Origin: Muribaculaceae bacterium
GTDB lineage: Bacteria; Bacteroidota; Bacteroidia; Bacteroidales; Muribaculaceae
Direction: 5' to 3'
Assembly (NCBI GenBank): GCA_017629835.1
Contig: JAGBWK010000045.1
Coordinates: 1-63,569 of the forward strand
Length of the DNA: 63,569 bases
Shown: piece after piece, positions 19,316 to 28,341 of the stretch
How the letters are laid out: the number at the start of each line of letters is the position of its first letter
How positions within the stretch are numbered: position 1 is the first letter of the stretch
Translations under genes and position numbers: made by a program
The notes under the pieces: model-generated
Database searches by the model: none
What the model was told of the DNA's origin: nothing
The model's input: only the letters and a program-made list of their open reading frames with translations

Positions 19316-20401
19316 ATGTCAAACAGCTTCGGAAACATCTACAGATTGACAACATTCGGCGAATCACATGGTTTGGCGATTGGGGGTGTAATTGACGGCG
19401 TTCCTGCCGGCTTCCCTCTCGACATCGAAGCTATCCAGCACCAACTAAATCGCCGCCGTCCCGGGCAATCAGCACTTACTACCTCGCGCAACGAGGCCGA
19501 TAAATTGGTAATTCTATCGGGAGTATTTGAAGGTCAAACTACTGGAGCGCCAATAGGATTCGTTGTTGAAAACTCCAATCAACATTCAGCCGATTACGAT
19601 TCGCTTCGCAACGTGTACCGTCCGTCGCATGCTGACTATACATACCAACAGAAATATGGCATTCGCGACCACCGTGGCGGAGGACGCTCATCGGCACGAG
19701 TGACAATACCTCAGGTTGTTGCAGGCGCTATTGCTATGCAAATCCTTGCAACACAAGGCATTAAAATTACAGCATGGACCGACTCTGTAGGTAATATCAA
19801 AATCGACAAGCACTACAGCCAACTTGATTTATCAACAATTGATTCCAACTCGGTGCGTTGTCCCGACTCAGACAAAGCAATCGAAATGGAGCGCCTCATT
19901 CTGGAGGTTAAGAATCAAGGCGACACGATTGGTGGCACTATCGAATGTGTAGTCAGCGGATGCCCTGTCGGACTCGGCCAACCTGTATTTGGCAAGCTAC
20001 AATCAATGCTCGCAGCCGCTATGCTTGGCATAAATGCAGCAAAAGGTTTTGAATATGGCATGGGATTCGAAGGTTGCGCTCATCGAGGTTCAGAAATGAA
20101 CGATAGCTTCGTTGCTGATGCGAGCCACGAGAATGGCATTTCGACCAGCAGCAATCATTCAGGCGGAATTCAAGGTGGCATTTCCAACGGTCAAGACATA
20201 TATTTCAAAGTTGCATTCAAGCCTGTAGCAACATTACTGAAGGAGATTGCAACAATTGACCAAAATGGGTATGAAGTGGCACTCAAAGCTAAGGGGCGCC
20301 ATGACCCGTGCGTGCTCCCTCGCGCAGTTCCAGTAGTAGAATCAATGGCAGCTTGCGTCATCCTTGATGCATTGCTGATGAATCGATGCGCGAAAATCTG
20401 A
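19316..20401 (+). CDS. aroC: Chorismate synthase
   Basis: Last common step of the shikimate pathway, EPSP to chorismate, using reduced FMN. 361 residues. The three family signatures are seen: [19 protein letters not shown] near the N-terminus, [12 protein letters not shown] in the middle and [14 protein letters not shown] near the C-terminus. The stop overlaps the following radical SAM gene by 16 bases, so the two are likely cotranscribed. Confidence 0.97.
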   Translation: MSNSFGNIYRLTTFGESHGLAIGGVIDGVPAGFPLDIEAIQHQLNRRRPGQSALTTSRNEADKLVILSGVFEGQTTGAPIGFVVENSNQHSADYDSLRNVYRPSHADYTYQQKYGIRDHRGGGRSSARVTIPQVVAGAIAMQILATQGIKITAWTDSVGNIKIDKHYSQLDLSTIDSNSVRCPDSDKAIEMERLILEVKNQGDTIGGTIECVVSGCPVGLGQPVFGKLQSMLAAAMLGINAAKGFEYGMGFEGCAHRGSEMNDSFVADASHENGISTSSNHSGGIQGGISNGQDIYFKVAFKPVATLLKEIATIDQNGYEVALKAKGRHDPCVLPRAVPVVESMAACVILDALLMNRCAKI

Positions 20402-21342
20402 AAGCGCAAAGCCAAACGATATTAAAACCCAGAAAAACCGTGTGCAATACCAGTAAACCTTATCGCGACTACGCCGATTATTTAGCCGAGCGGTTTCAAA
20501 CAAAAATGCAAAAACTGACGGTGAATGCTGGTTTTACGTGCCCTAATCGCGACGGAACAGTTGGCACTGGCGGTTGCACATATTGCAACAACCAATCATT
20601 TAGCCCTTCGCTTGGCGATGCTACACTGTCTGTTACAGAGCAATTGAATAGAGGAAAGGAATTCTTTGCTCGAAAGTATCCGACTATGCGCTATATTGCA
20701 TATTTTCAGTCGTATACCAATACCCATGGCTCTATTACCCACCTGTTGAATCTCTACAACGAAGCGTTGGCTGTAGAAGATATTGACGGACTAATTATTG
20801 GAACACGACCCGACTGCATCAACAAGGAATTGCTAAAATCTTTGGCTGAGATTAATCAGCGCAAGCGTGTAATCATTGAATATGGCGCAGAGAGCGCAAA
20901 TGATGCCACACTGCGACTAATAAATCGCTGTCATTCATGGCAATGCACCGTAGATTCTGTAGCTATGACCCGCGAATTTGGGCTTGACGTAGGACTTCAT
21001 TTCATTCTTGGGCTTCCTGGCGAAACGGCTGAAATGATGATGCACACCGTCGACCAAATAAACGTGGTGAAACCCGACACCGTAAAATTTCACCAGCTTC
21101 AAATAATCCGCGGCACTCGATTGGCAGAGCAAATATCACGCAACGAGGTGACAGTCAAACTATTCACAATCGACGAATACCTTGATTTGTGCGCTGAAAT
21201 TGTTCGCCGCATTGACCCGAGCATAGCAATCGAACGATTTACATCCTCATCGCCCGACACGCTGCTTATATCGCCACGTTGGGGGCTTAAAAATTACGAA
21301 TTCACCAATCTGCTTCGCAATAAACTAACACTACATAAATGA
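20386..21342 (+). CDS. Radical SAM protein, TIGR01212/YhcC family
   Basis: 318 residues. The iron-sulfur cysteines are Cys52, Cys64 and Cys67 in [19 protein letters not shown]. This CxnCxxC pattern is typical of the TIGR01212 family, distant relatives of Elp3, whose substrate is not established. The GxxGE-like SAM segment appears in [13 protein letters not shown]. The start at 20386 lies inside aroC (16-base overlap). The residues before [10 protein letters not shown] are not conserved in the family, so the true start is uncertain, although no nearer ATG exists. The stop overlaps the next gene by ATGA. Confidence 0.9.
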   Translation: MRENLKAQSQTILKPRKTVCNTSKPYRDYADYLAERFQTKMQKLTVNAGFTCPNRDGTVGTGGCTYCNNQSFSPSLGDATLSVTEQLNRGKEFFARKYPTMRYIAYFQSYTNTHGSITHLLNLYNEALAVEDIDGLIIGTRPDCINKELLKSLAEINQRKRVIIEYGAESANDATLRLINRCHSWQCTVDSVAMTREFGLDVGLHFILGLPGETAEMMMHTVDQINVVKPDTVKFHQLQIIRGTRLAEQISRNEVTVKLFTIDEYLDLCAEIVRRIDPSIAIERFTSSSPDTLLISPRWGLKNYEFTNLLRNKLTLHK

Positions 21343-24233
21343 AACCGATTTCATTACTAATAACTTGTGCCACACTACTTTGCGCACAAGCGCTATCGGC
21401 ACAACGTACAATCTCATCCTTTGAAGAGGTGACAATCGCCAAAGGAGAAAGCTACGAAATCAATGGTGTAGAATACACCGATGCCGACATATATTATGTT
21501 GACCAAAACGACGGCACTCACAAGGCTATCAGACTATCAGTGACGCCAGCCAACACGTTGGAGGATGTATTAGCTCCATATCTTATGGCCAATACAGGCG
21601 AGTCTATCATCATCGGGTGGAAGTCAAGAGCCATAGATGAAACATCGACTGTGGTTTATGGCTCAGAGCCTAATAAACTTGACAAAACGGCAACGATAGA
21701 ACGCGCCCAATTATCACGAGCATACGTATGGAATACGGCAAAGCTAACAGGCTTGCAACCTGGGAAATGCTATTATTATCAAGTGGCAAGTAATGGCGTA
21801 ACGTGGCCAGTGAGCAGATTCAACGCCGTCGGTGACGCATCTGAAACGGACGTTATGCGAGTGTTGTTCGTTGGCGACCACCAACGCAACGAACATTCCG
21901 ACTACGAATGGTTGCTCAGAGCTGCAGCAAAAAAGGCGAATGAAAAATATGGCGAAGCGCCAATTGAGGACCACTTTGCGTTTGTGATGAATTGCGGCGA
22001 CCAAGTGGATGCCGGGACGTTGAATCAATACGAGAAAGTGCATTTCCATAAGTCGTTGCCAATCAGCCAAACGCTTGCAACAATGACTACTGTCGGAAAC
22101 CATGAATATAAAAGTTCGTCGTATGTGACCGACAGAAGCCAAATCAACAATTACGTGTCGCTGTTCAATGCTTACGGCAATTTGTCGTACTGCGGAATTA
22201 AAAGCGGTTGCGCTCAATATTATGCCTACCAAGCTGGCAGAGTGTTGTTTGTGGCGCTTGATTCCGACGATGAAGGCTCAAGCGCGCAAAATGAATGGAT
22301 TCGCAAAGTAGCTTCAGCTGCGAAAGCCGACAGCTCGGTTGATTTTGTCGTAGCCATACAGCATCGCCCACTTTATGCTGAACAATACTGCAACGATGTG
22401 TCGATGTGGGCTCGCACCTCAGCTATTCCCGAACTCGCAAAATCGGGTAAACTTGTGCTCGACTTTGCTGGTCATCATCACCTTTACGCTCGCGGTCAGA
22501 TGACAGATCTGCCGATGTATCATATTATAAGCGGCGGTGGCGTTGGCTCATACGAGGACGGCTACGAACAGTTGTGGGGCGTGGGACTTGCGAATACCGA
22601 CAACCTAAACCAGCCCGAAGTTCAAAAAACTATCGACCAATGGACATACCAAATCGTAGAATTCGACAGCATGACTAAAACGATGACAGTTGAGTCCTAC
22701 TCCATTGGCAACCGACGCGTGGCACTTGACAATGTTTTGGTCGACAAGTTCTCTATTTGCCTTGACACAGAAGCTGCGCCTGCTACTCCCTCAATCTCGT
22801 TCGTCGAGTCAGTCATAACCTTGCCTTACACGTTCACACAAACCGAAAGCACCTCGGGCATCAATTCTGTAGAGTATCAAATAGCTAAATCTGCCGATTT
22901 CAACAATCCTGTTGTCGACAACATTGCAAACGCCGAAGATATGTATGGCGTTGACGAATCATTTATGCCACTCGACCTGAATAAAGAGAGCGACCTAACT
23001 AAATTCTGCTTGCAAAAGAATGCTTTGGAGAAAGGGAAATACTATATCAGAACGAGAAACCGCGACCTCAATCTGCGTTGGAGCAATTGGTCAGAGGCTA
23101 AAGAATTCAGCATTGAAAGCGACCCGAATGCCCCCTACATCTCGCTCAATGGCAAATTCTTTTCAAAGGGAGCCACCATTACTGTCGAATATAAAAATGC
23201 ACCAGTAGGCACAAATGCGTGGATAGGCATCTACGCCGACGGAAAAGCAGATGCTTCGTATGATTGGGCATATACCGACGGGGCTAATGGGAGTAAAACT
23301 TTTACGATAAACGAGAAGAATCACTATTACGCAGTGCTTTTTAAGGACGGCAATTATGACGAATGTACCCCGCGCATCGACTTTATAGTTGGCGAAAGCT
23401 GTTCCGACGACAATCCCACATCGATAACTACTGATAAACGATTGTATGCGGTTGGGGAGCCAATAGTTGTGACATTTCAAAACTCGCCACAAATCGACCG
23501 CGATTGGGTTGGACTCTATGCGCAATTTGCCGATCCTATCAATGCCAAGAGCTACTCGTATGCCTATGTTCCCAACACTGTCAGTGGCTCAGTGACGCTG
23601 AATGTTGCCGATAATTATAATTTCGGACAATACCACCCCGGACCAGCCGACGACGGCTATTACTACGTAAACTATTTCATTCATGACGGATATTACGAAT
23701 GTACTCCGCGCGAATATATTATCATCGGTAAGCCAGCGACTCTCACTATCGAAAACCCCGAACTGACCACCGACGATGAAAGCATCAATATCAGCTACTC
23801 TGCAATTCCAGAATGGGCTGACGCTCACATCTCGATATTTAGTGGCGATGACGCTATCGACTGCAGCAAATTAGACGTCAACCAATCGCAGATTTCAATC
23901 GCAATAGGCTCTGATTGGTGCGGGACATACTCGGCAGTGATTACAAATGCAGAAAATGATGAGTTCTCGCCGCGCGTGGAATTCGTTGTAGCGGAGTCTT
24001 CATCGGTTGAACAAGTTGAAATGCACCAATTGAGTGTGGCATATATGAACGATGCGCTGACAATCTGTTCTAACAACGAATTCAGCTGTATCGAGGTTAT
24101 CGACATTAACGGGCGACGCATCGCAAACAAGTCGATAATGCCTACCACACGATATTCAATGGCACTCTCGCTTACGCATGGCATCTATCTGCTGCGAGTT
24201 GACGGCGTAGCAATGTGCAAATTCACTGCTTGA
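21339..24233 (+). CDS. Secreted metallophosphoesterase with T9SS-type C-terminus
   Basis: 964 residues. A signal peptide ends near SAQ. A purple-acid-phosphatase-like N-terminal domain (about 85-165) is followed by a calcineurin-like phosphoesterase (about 170-450) with its metal motifs: VGDHQ, CGDQVD, GNHEY, QHRPLY and GHHH. Three tandem beta-sandwich repeats follow (about residues 600-885), each closing with a DECTPR, YECTPR or EFSPR motif. The end (SCIEVIDINGRRIANKS...HGIYLLRV) looks like a T9SS type A sorting domain, so export and surface attachment by the T9SS encoded at 52.7-59.8 kb is likely. The substrate is unknown. The start overlaps the radical SAM stop by 4 bases. Confidence 0.88.
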   Translation: MKPISLLITCATLLCAQALSAQRTISSFEEVTIAKGESYEINGVEYTDADIYYVDQNDGTHKAIRLSVTPANTLEDVLAPYLMANTGESIIIGWKSRAIDETSTVVYGSEPNKLDKTATIERAQLSRAYVWNTAKLTGLQPGKCYYYQVASNGVTWPVSRFNAVGDASETDVMRVLFVGDHQRNEHSDYEWLLRAAAKKANEKYGEAPIEDHFAFVMNCGDQVDAGTLNQYEKVHFHKSLPISQTLATMTTVGNHEYKSSSYVTDRSQINNYVSLFNAYGNLSYCGIKSGCAQYYAYQAGRVLFVALDSDDEGSSAQNEWIRKVASAAKADSSVDFVVAIQHRPLYAEQYCNDVSMWARTSAIPELAKSGKLVLDFAGHHHLYARGQMTDLPMYHIISGGGVGSYEDGYEQLWGVGLANTDNLNQPEVQKTIDQWTYQIVEFDSMTKTMTVESYSIGNRRVALDNVLVDKFSICLDTEAAPATPSISFVESVITLPYTFTQTESTSGINSVEYQIAKSADFNNPVVDNIANAEDMYGVDESFMPLDLNKESDLTKFCLQKNALEKGKYYIRTRNRDLNLRWSNWSEAKEFSIESDPNAPYISLNGKFFSKGATITVEYKNAPVGTNAWIGIYADGKADASYDWAYTDGANGSKTFTINEKNHYYAVLFKDGNYDECTPRIDFIVGESCSDDNPTSITTDKRLYAVGEPIVVTFQNSPQIDRDWVGLYAQFADPINAKSYSYAYVPNTVSGSVTLNVADNYNFGQYHPGPADDGYYYVNYFIHDGYYECTPREYIIIGKPATLTIENPELTTDDESINISYSAIPEWADAHISIFSGDDAIDCSKLDVNQSQISIAIGSDWCGTYSAVITNAENDEFSPRVEFVVAESSSVEQVEMHQLSVAYMNDALTICSNNEFSCIEVIDINGRRIANKSIMPTTRYSMALSLTHGIYLLRVDGVAMCKFTA

Positions 24234-24336
24234 GTTTGAGTCGGAATTTCCTCAATCGGAAATAGCATAATTAACGAAGCGCGACACCACTGCTGGAATC
24301 GCGCTTCGTTTATGTTTTGACTGCGTTGCTCGAATA

Positions 24337-25380
24337 TTAATTGTTTTCGGGGCGTAGGCGACGAACAGTTTCGGCAGTGCGCCACATTTCGCTTTCACGC
24401 ATTGCGCGAAGCTCTTCTTCGAGTTTTTCGCGATAGTCAGGTTTAGAATTTGAGTCAATCGAGATTTGAGCCTCGTTGCCACACTTCACGCTATCGTAAA
24501 GCTGTTGAACTACAGGTTTGATAGCATCGTGGAATGGTCCCATCCAATCCAAAGCGCCACGCTGAGCGGTTGTTGAGCAGTTGGCATACATCCAGTCCAT
24601 ACCATTCTTGGCAAAGAGTGGCATAAGCGACTGTGTCAACTCTTCGACTGTTTCGTTGAACGCTTCAGAGGGTGTGTGACCATTTTCGCGAAGCACTTCA
24701 TATTGTGCAAGGAATAACCCCTGAATAGCGCCCATGAGTGAGCCGCGTTCGCCTGTGAGGTCGCTTGTAGCTTCGCGTTGGAATGTAGTTTCGAACAGAT
24801 AGCCTGAGCCGATACCGATGCCGAGAGCTATTGTACGTTCATAAGCGTGACCAGTATAGTCCTGATATATTGCATACGAAGAGTTTACGCCACGTCCTTC
24901 GAGGAACATTGTGCGGAGTGATGTGCCAGAACCCTTAGGCGCAACCATAATTACGTCGACATCTGCGGGAGGCACTACGCCAGTGCGGTCGCTCCATGTG
25001 ATAGCAAAGCCGTGAGAGAAATAGAGAGCCTTGCCCGGAGTGAGATATTGTTTGATTACAGGCCATACCGACATAACAGCAGCGTCCGACAAAAGGCACA
25101 TTATAATAGATGCACGCTGGCATGCTTCCTCGATAGAAAAAAGTGTTTCGCCGGGCACCCAACCGTCAGTAACAGCTTTGTCGAAAGTGCGACCTTCGCG
25201 CTGACCAACAATTACGTTAAAGCCATTGTCGCGGAGGTTCATACTCTGTCCAGGACCTTGAACGCCATAACCAATAACGGCGATAGTTTCATCTTTAAGC
25301 ACTTCGCGAGCCTTTTCTAAAGGGAATTCATCGCGAATAACGACAGTTTCTTCAACACCGCCGAAGTTTAATTTAGCCAT
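24337..25380 (-). CDS. ilvC: Ketol-acid reductoisomerase
   Basis: Second step of branched-chain amino acid synthesis: isomerisation and NAD(P)H reduction of acetolactate. 347 residues, class I (short) form. The dinucleotide-binding motif is GYGVQGPGQS. The C-terminal knotted domain is complete, with the metal-binding region SDLTGERGSLMGAIQG. The cofactor loop reads GQREGRTFDKA rather than the canonical LRxGSxS, so the phosphate-binding Ser is missing. The gene stands alone; ilvB, ilvN and ilvD are not in the window. It has its own well-formed promoter. Confidence 0.95.
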   Translation of the reverse strand: MAKLNFGGVEETVVIRDEFPLEKAREVLKDETIAVIGYGVQGPGQSMNLRDNGFNVIVGQREGRTFDKAVTDGWVPGETLFSIEEACQRASIIMCLLSDAAVMSVWPVIKQYLTPGKALYFSHGFAITWSDRTGVVPPADVDVIMVAPKGSGTSLRTMFLEGRGVNSSYAIYQDYTGHAYERTIALGIGIGSGYLFETTFQREATSDLTGERGSLMGAIQGLFLAQYEVLRENGHTPSEAFNETVEELTQSLMPLFAKNGMDWMYANCSTTAQRGALDWMGPFHDAIKPVVQQLYDSVKCGNEAQISIDSNSKPDYREKLEEELRAMRESEMWRTAETVRRLRPENN

Positions 25381-25442
25381 ATTTTAATCTTTTATTGGAA
25401 TAACTTAGAAATTGATAATCGATTGTGGAATCAATTACATCG

Positions 25443-25474
25443 CAAAATTACAATTTTTCCATAAAATCCACAAA
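25443..25474 (-). promoter_or_regulatory. Promoter of ilvC
   Basis: On the minus strand TTTG (plus 25471-25474), a 20-base spacer, then TAATTTTG (plus 25443-25450). This is a full match to the Bacteroides TTTG / TAnnTTTG promoter, about 60 bases ahead of the ilvC start. Confidence 0.75.
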
Positions 25475-25480
25475 TCATTT

Positions 25481-25740
25481 TTATAACCACAGATTGACAC
25501 AGGAAAACAACGGATTTCGCAAATTTCCACAGATTAAGGCGCAGCTTCGCAGCGCGGTGTGGTGGTGTTGGCATTCGTGTGGCAGTGCTGACGCTCTGCA
25601 ACTCCGAGGGGCTAAAGCCCCCGGTTAACATAAAGACGTGTCTTCGACACGCTGCCGCAGTGTGCGATACGTCTTGCCATTCCGATGGGCTAATGCCCAC
25701 GGTTAAGATAAAGCCGTGCCGTTGGCACGAGCCTTGCGAG
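25481..25740. repeat. Dispersed repeat cluster, copy 2 (two tandem units)
   Basis: It starts with a CCACAGATTGACACAGG-type element followed by GCGCAGCTTCGCAGCGC, then two hairpin units in tandem. The first has GGGGCTAAAGCCCC and GTGTC-TTC-GACAC. The second has TGGGCTAATGCCCA and GTGCC-GTT-GGCAC. The paired bases change together between the units, so the hairpins look conserved rather than the letters. The rest of the ilvC-rng gap (25741-25807) holds only an AT/GC-mixed tail with no gene. Confidence 0.8.
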
Positions 25741-25807
25741 GGACAACTCGAGCTATCGACTAATCGAAGGCTCGAAGCCGTTAGATTGAAAGAGTGGGGT
25801 AAAAAAT

Positions 25808-25842
25808 AAGAGGATGTACTGAATTTGGGTGTACATCCTCTT
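25808..25842 (-). terminator. Rho-independent terminator of rng
   Basis: A perfect 12-base stem (AAGAGGATGTAC with GTACATCCTCTT) and an 11-base loop. On the minus strand it is followed by a T-rich run (ATTTTTT). It lies 40 bases after the rng stop. Confidence 0.85.
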
Positions 25843-25881
25843 GGTGTTCGGTAGGTGTGGGGCTTGCGCCGGCTGTTGGCG

Positions 25882-27507
25882 CTAATCCTCGTTACCGCGT
25901 TTCTTGGCTTTCTCTTTAGTTTTGGTGGTTGATGCTTCAAGCTCGTCTTCTTTTTCTTTGACGTCGATTTCTTTACGTTTTTTATCGAGTACTTTGTATT
26001 GAAGATAAGCTAACGACTGATCGGGTCGAATCTTGAAGTTGCCACCTATTTGCATTTTCCATTTGCGATACTGGGAGAACATTCCTTTCTTTAGGTATGC
26101 ATCAACAAATGGATGAACGTACATTATAAAGTTCTTAACCTTCAAGGTGTGAACTAAATATTCAATCTTCTCTCTGAGGGTGTCGGTGAAGAGTAGCGAA
26201 GGCTGAACTTCACCTTTGCCGAAGCATGAGGGGCAGGTTTCGTTAGTGACGATGTTAAGGGCTGGGCGCACGCGTTGGCGTGTGATTTGCATCAAACCAA
26301 ACTTGCTCAATGGCAGAATGTTGTGGCGAGCACGGTCTGTCGCCATAATTTCGCGCATGTGGTCGTAGAGCGTTTGGCGATGCTCGCTCTTGTTCATATC
26401 GATAAAATCGATGATGATGATGCCGCCCATATCGCGCAAGCGTAGCTGTCGTGCTATCTCATCGGCTGCACGCAGATTGACCTCGAGAGCATTGCTTTCC
26501 TGGTCGTTGGTAGCTTTGGCGCGATTGCCTGAGTTTACATCGATAACGTGTAGAGCTTCGGTGTGTTCGATTATAATATATGCGCCTGATTTGAACGAAA
26601 CTGTTTTGCCAAACGATGACTTAATCTGTTTAGTGATATTAAATTTGTCGAAAATCGGAGTTTCGTCGTCATACAACTTCACGATTTCGCGACGTTCGGG
26701 GGCTATCAAGCTGACATATTTCTGGATTTGAGAGAAGATTTCGGGGTCATTGACCTGAATCTCTTCAAAAGAGGGTGAAAAAATGTCGCGAAGCACGCCA
26801 ACAATGCGGTTCTCCTCTTCAAATACGAGCGACGGAGCAGTGGCTTGCTGCGCTTTTACAAGTGCATCCTCCCAACATTTTACGAGAGTGGTCATCTCGT
26901 TATTAAGTTCGGCAACTCGCTTGCCTTCGGCTGATGTGCGTACAATTACGCCAAAATTTTTAGGCTTGATACTCTCGATTAGTTGACGCAATCGAATCTT
27001 CTCTTCGGTTGATTTGATTTTCTGCGAAATCGAGATTTTATCGCTAAAAGGTATCAGAACCATATATCGACCGGGGAAGGTGATTTCGGTGGTCAAGCGT
27101 GGACCTTTGGATGAAATCGGCTCTTTGACAATCTGCACAAGCAGTTCGGTGCCAGCTTCGAGTTGGTCGGCAATAGTGCCATTTTTGTCGATATCAGGCT
27201 CAAACTTAATTTTTGAAATATGAGGAATCTTTTTCTTGTCGCTCAGAAGCGATGACAAGAATTTGGAGTAGGAGGAAAAATGAGGGCCAAGATCAAGGTA
27301 ATGGAGGAAAGCGTCTTTTTCGTAGCCGACGTTGACAAATGCGGCGTTAAGTCCCGGCATAAGTTTTTTCACTTTAGCCAGATAAATATCGCCGACAGCA
27401 TAGGCGAGGTCGCGTGATTCCTTTTGTAAGGACACGAGTCGTCCATCTTCCAAAAGGGCAATGGAGACCTCGGTAGGTTGTACGTCTACAATTAGTTCGC
27501 TTTTCAT
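25882..27507 (-). CDS. rng: Ribonuclease E/G family protein
   Basis: Endoribonuclease of the RNase G type, for rRNA processing and mRNA turnover. 541 residues: an S1 domain at about 35-125 (GDIYLAKVKKLMPGLNAAFVNVG), the catalytic DNase I-like domain with the two metal Asp regions HVIDVNSGNR and IIIDFIDM, and the Zn-link CPSCFGKG. The C-terminus is short, Lys/Glu-rich and charged, without the long scaffold of RNase E. It lies downstream of the small basic protein and HU with a 250-base leader containing a strong hairpin. No clear -7 box was found in that leader. Confidence 0.94.
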   Translation of the reverse strand: MKSELIVDVQPTEVSIALLEDGRLVSLQKESRDLAYAVGDIYLAKVKKLMPGLNAAFVNVGYEKDAFLHYLDLGPHFSSYSKFLSSLLSDKKKIPHISKIKFEPDIDKNGTIADQLEAGTELLVQIVKEPISSKGPRLTTEITFPGRYMVLIPFSDKISISQKIKSTEEKIRLRQLIESIKPKNFGVIVRTSAEGKRVAELNNEMTTLVKCWEDALVKAQQATAPSLVFEEENRIVGVLRDIFSPSFEEIQVNDPEIFSQIQKYVSLIAPERREIVKLYDDETPIFDKFNITKQIKSSFGKTVSFKSGAYIIIEHTEALHVIDVNSGNRAKATNDQESNALEVNLRAADEIARQLRLRDMGGIIIIDFIDMNKSEHRQTLYDHMREIMATDRARHNILPLSKFGLMQITRQRVRPALNIVTNETCPSCFGKGEVQPSLLFTDTLREKIEYLVHTLKVKNFIMYVHPFVDAYLKKGMFSQYRKWKMQIGGNFKIRPDQSLAYLQYKVLDKKRKEIDVKEKEDELEASTTKTKEKAKKRGNED

Positions 27508-27627
27508 TATTACATTTAATTAAATAAGCAACGACCGAATGCTGTCGAATGGTAACAGGGTCAAGACCATAGTCACCACAAGAGAACATTCACGCCGATA
27601 GCTTTAGAGAATCCCTATTACCAAAGA

Positions 27628-27671
27628 ACAAACTTTAATGCGCCGCCGAAGCGCTTCGCATAAAAGTTTGT
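27628..27671 (-). promoter_or_regulatory. Long stem-loop in the rng leader
   Basis: Arms 27628-27642 and 27657-27671 pair over 15 positions with a single mismatch (ACAAACTTTAATGCG against the complement of CGCATAAAAGTTTGT), enclosing an AAGCGCTT palindrome. It lies about 120 bases upstream of the rng start in a gene-free stretch (27508-27760). A smaller stem, CCGAC/GTCGG, is at 27723-27744. A role in RNase autoregulation is conceivable; a terminator is less likely because no T-run follows. Confidence 0.5.
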
Positions 27672-27760
27672 CCTGTATTGGTGGCGTATAGAGATAATCG
27701 CCTAATAAGTCGAACTGACATCCCGACTGAAAGAAATCGTCGGAGAGCATCAGTTAATGC

Positions 27761-27850
27761 TTATTTCTTCTTATGACGATTCTTTCTCAGACGTTTTTTA
27801 CGCTTGTGGGTAGCCATCTTGTGGCCTTTTCTTTTTTTACCGCTGGGCAT
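27761..27850 (-). CDS. 29-residue basic protein, AURKAIP1/COX24 (DUF1713)-like
   Basis: A tiny gene: 29 codons from ATG at 27850, rich in Lys, Arg and His (opens MPSGKKRKGHKMATHKRKK). It matches the short, highly conserved basic protein of Bacteroidota that shares the domain of the mitochondrial ribosome-associated AURKAIP1/COX24 proteins. A ribosomal association is therefore likely. It lies between HU and rng, about 50 bases after the HU stop, in the same direction. It is below the size cut-off of many gene callers. Confidence 0.85.
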   Translation of the reverse strand: MPSGKKRKGHKMATHKRKKRLRKNRHKKK

Positions 27851-27900
27851 CGTGAATAAATTTAATAAGTTAGAAAATATCTTAATCAGTCGTATATGGA

Positions 27901-28173
27901 TTACTTAACTTCTTCCATGAACACTTTAGCAGGCTTGAACGCAGGGATTTTGTGTTCAGGGATGATGATTGTAGTGTTCTTAGAGATGTTACGAGCAGTC
28001 TTTTCTGAACGGACCTTAATGATGAAGCTACCAAAACCACGGAGGTAAACATTTTCACCATTAGCGAGAGAGTCCTTAACGACTTCCATGAATTTTTCTA
28101 CTGTAGCGAGTACGTTGGCTTTGTCAAGACCAGTGCTTTTTGCGATTTCGTTAACGATATCTGCTTTAGTCAT
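27901..28173 (-). CDS. HU family DNA-binding protein
   Basis: 90-residue nucleoid protein. The N-terminus MTKADIVNEIAKSTGLDKANV and the DNA-arm and closing motifs (GENVYLRGFGSFIIKVRSEKTARNISKNT, PAFKPAKVF) are standard for HU. It binds DNA as a dimer and bends it. It is the first gene of an apparent HU - small basic protein - rng run. Confidence 0.96.
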   Translation of the reverse strand: MTKADIVNEIAKSTGLDKANVLATVEKFMEVVKDSLANGENVYLRGFGSFIIKVRSEKTARNISKNTTIIIPEHKIPAFKPAKVFMEEVK

Positions 28174-28341
28174 TACTGTATATTGTTAATAGTTAAATAA
28201 TTAGATTGTTCAAACAAAGAAAAAATCCTTCATAGCGGATTTTGCAAGTGCAAATATCGCACTTTTTTTTCAAATACCGGCAATTTCCGACGACTTTTTT
28301 TCATAAAAATCAATCATTTACGAAATTTTAATGTTTAAAAG

